DNA of 64,000 bases from contig CAJLCI010000002.1 in assembly GCA_905205065.1 (NCBI GenBank), positions 50,446 through 114,445 on the forward strand, read 5' to 3'. Source of the DNA: an uncultured Eubacteriales bacterium (GTDB lineage Bacteria; Bacillota; Clostridia; Oscillospirales; CAG-272). Below are positions 58,169 to 64,000 of the stretch, in pieces. Position numbers and translations under genes: made by a program. Below the pieces are notes generated by a model. The model was not told the origin of the DNA and made no database searches. It saw nothing but the letters and a program-made list of their open reading frames with translations. Position 1 is the first letter of the stretch, and the number at the start of each line of letters is the position of its first letter.

Positions 58169-58202
58169 TTCGACAGCTTTATTAAAGGGAAGATGATATA
58201 AT
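58169..58202 (+). promoter_or_regulatory. Candidate Spo0A-activated sigma-A promoter of spoIIE
   Basis: A perfect -10 TATAAT is at 58197-58202. No TTGACA-like -35 is present 17 nt upstream; instead TTCGACA (58169-58175), the reverse complement of the 0A-box core TGTCGAA, overlaps the -35 position. The same arrangement is known for spoIIE and spoIIG of Bacillus subtilis. It is about 118 nt before the spoIIE ATG. The rest of the 334-nt gap shows only a CGGCA/TGCCG-type hairpin near 58045. Confidence 0.65.
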
Positions 58203-58319
58203 GAGGAACACAAAATTTAGATGGGATGCAGTCTGAAAATAACGATTTGAATAAGAGCGGACACGTTTTTATTTACCGTATCATCGTGCTGTGATTCCGG
58301 AAAGGACGGTTAAATTATT

Positions 58320-60767
58320 ATGGAAAGAAAAAATACTTTACATGACTTTTCCCTGCGTATTAAACAGTATTTACCAAGTTATGCAGGAGAGGGGGAGAGC
58401 AACAAACAATTTGATAGTGAGATAAATAAAAAGCTGATTAAGACGGTAATATCGGCGGGAAGATGCCTGTTTTTCGTTTTGGCCGGAGCACTTTTCGGAA
58501 GTGCAAAAGGCTTTATGGGAAGCTATCCGTTTGGAATCGGTCTTTTATGTGCGGCACAAAAGTATACTGTATATGTTTATGCAGGACTGATAGTTACTTC
58601 AATTTTTTCCGGAGCAGAAATTATACCAATGCTTGCTTCATCGACAGTTGCTTTCGGAATGAGAATTATAATTGTTAAATTTCTTGACAGCCGCGAAGAC
58701 AGAGCGGTTATTGATGAGAGTTCGGAAGCTCCAGGTATGATACCGTACAGAATACCGCGTTACTTTACTGAACCGTTAGGTTTCAGAACAGCAGCAGCGG
58801 TTATGGGCTCATTTGCAGGGGGTATTATCAGAATTGTTTTTGGAGGATTCTTATATTATGACCTTTTCGGGACTATTTTTCAGATGGTCGTTTCACCCGC
58901 GGTATGCTTCTTATTGTCCGGAGTTATAGATAAGGAGCGACGTTATACGGTATTTTATGAGACAGGTATTTGTACTGCCGTGTTTATATTTCTTTGGTCG
59001 ATTAAGGATTTTGTTGTATTTGGATTCTCACTGTCGTTGTTTTTTGGTTTTTTCTTAACAGTTTATGCCGCTGAGAAGGGCGGAATTTTGCACGGAGGAA
59101 TGATTGGATTTGTATGCGGGTTGGCATGCGGTTTTACCGAATCTCCGGTTCTTGCCGCGGCAGGCTTAGCGTACGGATTATTTCTTGGAATAGGAAAACT
59201 GGCAGCTTTATCAGCCGCCGCTGTTATCAGTGTACTTATGGAAGTCTGGATCGGGGGAGCGGGAATGTTAAGAACTGCCGCACCTGACATTATTGCTTCC
59301 GCTGTCCTTTTTGCTCCGTTTGTTAAGTTTGGTTTACTCCCGAAAATATCTTTTTGCAGTACGGCTTCTTCCATACCTGAAAGTATAACATGCAGCGCGA
59401 TAATTTCTGAGTGCAGGCAAAATGATACAAGGCAGCGTGTAAAAGCGGTATCTGATGCTTTTTCTGCATTATCGCAGACGTGCCATACGCTAAGCGGACG
59501 AGCTAAAATTCCAGGTATTTATGAAACCAGGATGCTGTGCAGCGATGTATTTGACATTAGCTGCCGGCATTGTGCTGGCAACTGCGTTTGTTATGATAAG
59601 GACTATAACGCGCTGTCTGAATCAATAGATGTAATTGCGAGAAGACTGCGCAAAAACGGCAGAATTGAAAGAGACGATCTTCCCCAAACGATGAAAAAAA
59701 TGTGCAAAGCTCCGGAAAATCTCATATCGGAAATAAATCTGAGATATGCCAGACTTGCTGACAGTACGGCAGGAAATGATAAAACAGAGGTGTTTGCATA
59801 CGATTATGAAGCTGTTTCGGAAATACTTGACGGTGCATCAAAGGACTGCGATGATGAGTATGAACTTAATGAGATTCTTTCAAAAAATGTGTCGTCCGCA
59901 GTTGGCTATCTTGATTTTTACGCTAATAATATTGCGGTATTTGGAAAACGAAAACTTCGGATTGTCGCCGGAGGAGTTGACCTCGGAAGAGTGCGTGTCA
60001 GCTCTGACGAACTCCATAGGGTATGTGAAAATGTATGTATGAGACGGCTTGGCAAGCCTCAATTTCGTGTCGAAAACGATTATGTTACAATGTGCCTTGA
60101 AGCGGTTTCTATGATTTCAGTTGAAGGAGTATCGGCCTCTCTAGAAAAAAAGGATGAAACGGTTTGCGGTGATAATGTCGTATCATTTGATAGTAAAAAC
60201 GGTTTTTCATATATTCTTATAAGCGACGGAATGGGGAGTGGACATGACGCAGCTTTGACATCACGCGTCGCGGGTGTATTTCTGAGACGTCTGCTTGAAG
60301 CCGGATGCGGGATCGGAGCAGCGCTCGAATTGTTGAACAACTTTATACGTTCCCGCGGAATAGAATGCTTTGCAACGATAGATTTGCTTGAAATTGACAC
60401 ATATACATCGGAAGCAAAGTTTGTCAAAAGCGGCGCGGCACCTTCATATGTAATACGTGACGGCAGTCTGTTTAAGGTTGCTTCCGGAACTATACCGGTT
60501 GGAATAACACGGGAAATTGGTGCAGAACAGATAAAATTTAAACTTGAAAAAGATGATGTAATAGTTATGGTAAGCGACGGAATTGCACAAACGCTTGAGG
60601 ACAGCGCTTGGCTTGCTGATATTATTATCGGGGAGTGGGATGAAAATCTGAAAAAATTAAGTGATAAAATACTTGATGCCGCAGCCGAACGCAATAAAAG
60701 GCGAGATGATATGACGGTAGGGCTTATCAGAATCAGTAATATAAATGAAGAAAGCTCTGATAGATAA
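58320..60767 (+). CDS. spoIIE: Stage II sporulation protein E (PP2C phosphatase)
   Basis: 815 aa, the normal length (827 in Bacillus). A cytoplasmic start is followed by about ten membrane segments (about 45-355), a central regulatory domain with a CxxC-rich stretch (SCRHCAGNCVCYDKD, about 418-432), and a PP2C domain with SDGMGSGHDA near residue 636 and VSDGI near 755. SpoIIE dephosphorylates SpoIIAA to release sigma-F in the forespore and takes part in polar division. spoIIAA-AB are not in the window. AAAGGACGG precedes the ATG by 10 nt. Confidence 0.95.
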   Translation: MERKNTLHDFSLRIKQYLPSYAGEGESNKQFDSEINKKLIKTVISAGRCLFFVLAGALFGSAKGFMGSYPFGIGLLCAAQKYTVYVYAGLIVTSIFSGAEIIPMLASSTVAFGMRIIIVKFLDSREDRAVIDESSEAPGMIPYRIPRYFTEPLGFRTAAAVMGSFAGGIIRIVFGGFLYYDLFGTIFQMVVSPAVCFLLSGVIDKERRYTVFYETGICTAVFIFLWSIKDFVVFGFSLSLFFGFFLTVYAAEKGGILHGGMIGFVCGLACGFTESPVLAAAGLAYGLFLGIGKLAALSAAAVISVLMEVWIGGAGMLRTAAPDIIASAVLFAPFVKFGLLPKISFCSTASSIPESITCSAIISECRQNDTRQRVKAVSDAFSALSQTCHTLSGRAKIPGIYETRMLCSDVFDISCRHCAGNCVCYDKDYNALSESIDVIARRLRKNGRIERDDLPQTMKKMCKAPENLISEINLRYARLADSTAGNDKTEVFAYDYEAVSEILDGASKDCDDEYELNEILSKNVSSAVGYLDFYANNIAVFGKRKLRIVAGGVDLGRVRVSSDELHRVCENVCMRRLGKPQFRVENDYVTMCLEAVSMISVEGVSASLEKKDETVCGDNVVSFDSKNGFSYILISDGMGSGHDAALTSRVAGVFLRRLLEAGCGIGAALELLNNFIRSRGIECFATIDLLEIDTYTSEAKFVKSGAAPSYVIRDGSLFKVASGTIPVGITREIGAEQIKFKLEKDDVIVMVSDGIAQTLEDSAWLADIIIGEWDENLKKLSDKILDAAAERNKRRDDMTVGLIRISNINEESSDR

Positions 60768-60775
60768 ATTAATGC

Positions 60776-60811
60776 AAAAAAACCGGATTTTATTTAAATT
60801 TCCGGTTTTTT
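60776..60811 (+). terminator. Terminator after spoIIE
   Basis: AAAAAACCGGA pairs with TCCGGTTTTTT around a short A/T loop, 9 nt after the stop. Confidence 0.9.
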
Positions 60812-60979
60812 ATGTCTTTTTATGCCTTGAATCATTTATCCTTTTATGTTATAATTATAGCGTAAGATGAGAAAGTCTAAAAGAAAATTTTTACTCTGTG
60901 TTTTTGAGACACAGCAAAGTTTTATGTTTTGCTCAGAGAAATTATGATTTGTCTGTTAAAAAAGCTATTAAAGCTTTGA

Positions 60980-62719
60980 ATGTATAAGAAAGGGATGAAT
61001 ATAACACTGATAAAAATGATAAAAAAAATTACAGCTTTGCTGGTAACGGCAGCCTTTATTCTGCTTATGGTTCCATCTTTACAGGTTTCGTCGTTTGCCG
61101 CGCCTGACACTACATATTCCGGAACCGAAAATGAAAAAATAGTATATAATTTTTTGATGAACGACTTAAAGCTTAATGATGCTGCCGCGGCAGGAATTCT
61201 TGCAAATTTATATTCGGAATCATCCTACAATCCTAACGCAGAACATACGGAAGCGGATGGTTCTATTAGCTACGGACTTTGCCAGTGGAATAAAAGTCGT
61301 TTCACGGCGCTGAAGGATTTTTGCTCTGCCAATGGCTATGATTATACAACTCTTAACGGGCAGCTTTATTTTCTTAAGTATGAGCTTGAAGGAAGCGAAT
61401 CAAAAGCTTATGAAAAGGTTAAAAATGTAAGTAATACGGCCGACGGAGCATATCTTGCCGGATATAACTGGGCGGCATACTTTGAACGCTGTGCAAGCGT
61501 ATATTATGAACGCCGCGCGTGCCTTTCAAGAGATTCTTATTGGCCTATTTACGGAATTGCATCTAAAGTTATGACTGCGCGTGGAATAAATTATCCGATT
61601 ACTCTTTCAGGAGGTTCCCACTATTCTCTTTATGGTTCGGTTGAATCCCCGAATATACTGACAAAGGCTGAAGTTAGTATAAAGGACTCATCCGGAAACG
61701 TTATGTTTAGCTATAATACCTCCGGAAAAAGGTATATTGATATAAACCAAAATGCGGATAGTAAGATGCTGTTTAACAAGCTGACTGACGGATCATATTA
61801 TTACTGTGTGTATGCCGAAGACAGCTGTGGCTTTGTATTAGACTTTACGAGAAAATTCACAGTCGGATCGGAAGATACGAAAACACAAACTTTATCAACT
61901 CAGGAAGCAGAGCATAATCATGACAATGTGCTCGGATATTCCTGGGACAAGGGAACGGTAATTATTGAGCCGACCGTAGAGGAGGATGGACTGATTCTTT
62001 ATACTTGCTATTGCGGTGTCAGCAAAACAGAATCTATTCCTAAGCTTATTTCTTCTTTTACAATAACATATGATGCAAACGGCGGAGATGAAGCCCCCGA
62101 AGCTCAGGGAAAGGCAAAAGATACGGATATTATACTCAGCAGCACAATACCTGTAAGAGAGGGATATGTTTTCCTTGGTTGGTCAGAAAACAAATCGGCT
62201 GAAAAAGCTGAATATATGGCGGGAGACGTATATTCCAAAAATGCGGACGCGGTTCTTTATGCAGTATGGAGTGAGGAAGTTATTTCTGTTAAAAAAATAA
62301 CATTGTCCTCTGTTAATACATCGCTTTTTGAAGGTGAATCTTTAAAACTTGAGGCGCAAATTTTCCCGGATAATGCTGCAAATAAAAACGTAGTGTGGAC
62401 AAGTTCGGATCCTGATATTGTGTCTGTAGATACTGAAGGCAACGTAACCGGAATCAAGGCAGGAACCGCAGTTATAACTGCATCTGCAGAAGACGGAAAA
62501 GGAAGTTATGCATCTTGCTATATAAATGTTGCGGGTTCAGACTGGAGTGTTGGCGATGTTAACGGTGACGGCGATGTAAACAGTAAGGATTTGGCAAGAT
62601 TGATGAAATACTTAGCTGGAATAGATATTAATGCGCTTTTTCCGGATGTTAACGGTGACGGAAATGAGAATGTAAAAGACCTTGCTCGTCTTATGAAAAT
62701 AATTGCCGGAGTGATTTGA
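60980..62719 (+). CDS. Secreted phage-tail-lysozyme-like enzyme with Big2 and dockerin domains
   Basis: 579 aa. A signal peptide (about 14-41) is followed by a phage-tail-lysozyme domain (about 45-190) with candidate catalytic E80 in LYSESSYNPNA and SYGLCQWNKSR. A middle beta region, an InlB-B-type repeat (about 355-430, ITYDANGG and FLGWSENKS), and a Big2 domain (about 435-520) follow. It ends with a type I dockerin (about 522-578) with two Ca-binding repeats, DVNGDGDVNSKDLARLMKYL and DVNGDGNENVKDLARLMKII. It probably cleaves peptidoglycan and docks on a cohesin scaffold. The start is uncertain: AAAGGG abuts an ATG at 60995. Confidence 0.8.
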   Translation: MYKKGMNITLIKMIKKITALLVTAAFILLMVPSLQVSSFAAPDTTYSGTENEKIVYNFLMNDLKLNDAAAAGILANLYSESSYNPNAEHTEADGSISYGLCQWNKSRFTALKDFCSANGYDYTTLNGQLYFLKYELEGSESKAYEKVKNVSNTADGAYLAGYNWAAYFERCASVYYERRACLSRDSYWPIYGIASKVMTARGINYPITLSGGSHYSLYGSVESPNILTKAEVSIKDSSGNVMFSYNTSGKRYIDINQNADSKMLFNKLTDGSYYYCVYAEDSCGFVLDFTRKFTVGSEDTKTQTLSTQEAEHNHDNVLGYSWDKGTVIIEPTVEEDGLILYTCYCGVSKTESIPKLISSFTITYDANGGDEAPEAQGKAKDTDIILSSTIPVREGYVFLGWSENKSAEKAEYMAGDVYSKNADAVLYAVWSEEVISVKKITLSSVNTSLFEGESLKLEAQIFPDNAANKNVVWTSSDPDIVSVDTEGNVTGIKAGTAVITASAEDGKGSYASCYINVAGSDWSVGDVNGDGDVNSKDLARLMKYLAGIDINALFPDVNGDGNENVKDLARLMKIIAGVI

Positions 62720-62840
62720 CAAGTGATTTTCGGCAATATATTGAAATTGTTAATAGTTAAAAAATAGAAGTTGTATGTAAAAAAGTGAAAGACTTTTGGT
62801 AATACAACGGTAAGTATACGAAAAGTTTTGAAAAGTAATT

Positions 62841-62882
62841 AAGGACGGTCTCGCCCGGATATGGATGAGACAGTCCTTTTTT
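62841..62882. terminator. Terminator between the lysozyme gene and the converging unknown gene
   Basis: AAGGACGGTCTCG pairs with (C/G)GAGACAGTCCTT, one mismatch, followed by TTTTTT. Confidence 0.85.
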
Positions 62883-62907
62883 ATAAATGATTATTTTTTA
62901 TATAATA

Positions 62908-63576
62908 TTAATTTTGCGGTTGATTTTCTGTGTTTTCTTGGTCGGACCGGTCTTCAGCACTGTAGGCTGTTAGGCGAATAAACTCGTTTTTATATTGCGA
63001 ACGACGTATTCTGTGTTCCGGAGAAACAAACACATTACGAAAAGTATAAATTGTATTGTCTTGAAGATAAAAGCCGGATACATTATTTTTATGTTTTATT
63101 CTTGTTTTAAAATATATTTCGGACTCTTTTAATGACATAATTCTTTTCTCATGTATAATCCATGTTTGTGCTTGTCTATGATATGCAAGAGGCTTTTCGT
63201 TAGTCATAATAATATAGTCTATATAAAGCGACAAAAATTGATCGTCGTTTTGTGTTACTGTCAACTCTGATAGAAAGCATATACCGTTTGAATTATTGTG
63301 CTTGTTTGTTCTTCGTTTGTTTGATGCTTTATTATTTTCAGAATTATTATTAATGAATGTTTCACGTGAAACATTTGCTTTAAGAGAATCAATAAGACTT
63401 TTTATACAATTTTCTGTGACTTGTTTATAAAAAGAGTTTATAAAATCTGTATTGTCAAATACAGGAATGGATAAATGAATTGAGGAAAATATATTCTTGT
63501 CGTCCTCGGAAAATTCTGTCGGGCTGAAATATTCAGAATTTAAATTTGTAATAAAAAATGTATTATAATTCAGCAA
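62908..63576 (-). CDS. Unknown protein carrying an in-frame parS site
   Basis: 222 aa from a TTG, 7 nt after AAAGGAG. Soluble, Asn-rich, no signal peptide or membrane segment. The N-part (IHLSIPVFDNTDFINSFYKQ) and C-part (FYLQDNTIYTFRNVFVSPEHRI) distantly recall the DUF3298 (RsiV-like) pattern; I would not assign it. Residues NVSRETF are encoded by a perfect parS. The codon use around the Asn-rich insert (NNNSENNKASNKRR) is AT-rich. It is the last gene in the window; 424 nt upstream carry no gene. Confidence 0.5.
   Translation of the reverse strand: MLNYNTFFITNLNSEYFSPTEFSEDDKNIFSSIHLSIPVFDNTDFINSFYKQVTENCIKSLIDSLKANVSRETFINNNSENNKASNKRRTNKHNNSNGICFLSELTVTQNDDQFLSLYIDYIIMTNEKPLAYHRQAQTWIIHEKRIMSLKESEIYFKTRIKHKNNVSGFYLQDNTIYTFRNVFVSPEHRIRRSQYKNEFIRLTAYSAEDRSDQENTENQPQN
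63358..63373. promoter_or_regulatory. parS centromere site
   Basis: TGTTTCACGTGAAACA is an exact 16-bp palindrome equal to the Bacillus-type parS consensus bound by ParB/Spo0J. It lies inside the unknown gene at 62908-63576, about 27 kb from dnaA, in the usual origin-proximal zone. No other full match was seen in the window. Confidence 0.92.
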
Positions 63577-64000
63577 TTTTAGGCTCCTTTCTTTTTTAGT
63601 GTAAGTGTTGTTCTCTATAACATTGACGCGTTATATTTTGTAAACTACTGATAATCGACTTATATTTCGTCAAAAAGAGAAGAAATAAACTAATAATAAG
63701 AAAAAATGAAATGAATGCTTTTATTAGTATTATAACTAAAATTGAGATGTTTGCGTCTTCAGTACGTTTGCCTCTTTTACTATAGCGACTGGTTAGTTTG
63801 CTTTATTAGGTAATGGTACGTTTACCTGCCTGAATATTTTATGACGATCTATGGCTTCTTATTGAATAAGTGTTTTGCAACAGTTTTTTTGAAGTTAAGT
63901 ATTGTATTAATTGTTTTTATTTAGGTACTTTTTAATATTATGATTATAATTAATGTCTACTGAATAATAGAAAACTCAAAAAATCCGAAATATAAAAAGT
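63577..64000. other. AT-rich region at the right edge
   Basis: 424 nt with no supported gene. Between about 63748 and 63835 recurring CGTTTGCCTC / AGTTTGCTTTA / ACGTTTACCTG strings resemble the 15-bp units in reverse complement, but their spacing is not a steady 15 nt, and neither head nor tail is seen. Confidence 0.35.

Overview
The window is one contiguous piece of a low-to-moderate GC chromosome from an endospore-forming member of the Clostridia (Firmicutes). Evidence for this is the origin gene order dnaA-dnaN-recF-remB-gyrB-gyrA facing away from rpmH-rnpA-yidD-yidC-jag-mnmE, sporulation genes (spoIIE, both dipicolinate synthase subunits), Spo0A-type boxes, rny-ymdB, hprK and a dockerin-bearing secreted enzyme. 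The dockerin hints at a relative of the ruminococcal/oscillospiral Clostridia; the genus cannot be told from the sequence. No rRNA, tRNA, CRISPR array, insertion sequence or prophage was recognised.

Layout. 1-11.5 kb: mostly minus-strand housekeeping genes (peptidase U32, WG-repeat membrane protein, rlmH, walJ-like hydrolase, galactokinase-like kinase, ymdB, rny, thiI, PHP phosphoesterase). 11.8-16 kb: a plus-strand envelope-stress-like cassette (HtrA protease, response regulator, histidine kinase). 16-26 kb: proA, a class Ic aspartate aminotransferase, asnS, a plus-strand esterase, then pgsA, rimO, recX and recA. 26-36 kb: the replication block lipoprotein-gyrA-gyrB-remB-recF-dnaN-dnaA. 36.0-36.6 kb: AT-rich intergenic region, the most likely oriC. 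36.6-41.4 kb: rpmH, rnpA, yidD, yidC, jag/khpB, mnmE. 41.5-47 kb: small membrane and hypothetical proteins, hprK, dpaB and dpaA. 47.5-55 kb: pgk, tpiA, a large DUF5722-like membrane-anchored putative glycosidase, pfkA and a VanY-like protein that lacks two zinc ligands. 55.7-64 kb: Lhr-like helicase, spoIIE, a dockerin-bearing lysozyme, and an unknown gene carrying a perfect parS site.

Genes are largely co-oriented with replication away from about 36 kb: minus on the left, plus on the right. Exceptions are the HtrA/two-component cassette and the esterase on the left, and hprK, dpaAB and several small genes on the right. The usual origin neighbours rlbA/yaaA, mnmG, rsmG and parAB are absent, yet a consensus parS lies 27 kb from dnaA.

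The most unusual structure is a family of intergenic composite repeats. Each clear copy has a conserved GC-rich head of about 45 bp and, usually, a tail of about 22 bp. Between them lies a variable number of degenerate 15-bp tandem units, from none to about 18. Copies lie at 3.3, 23.7, 31.5, 47.1 and 55.3 kb, with weaker ones at 42.6 and 45.9 kb. I do not recognise this family.
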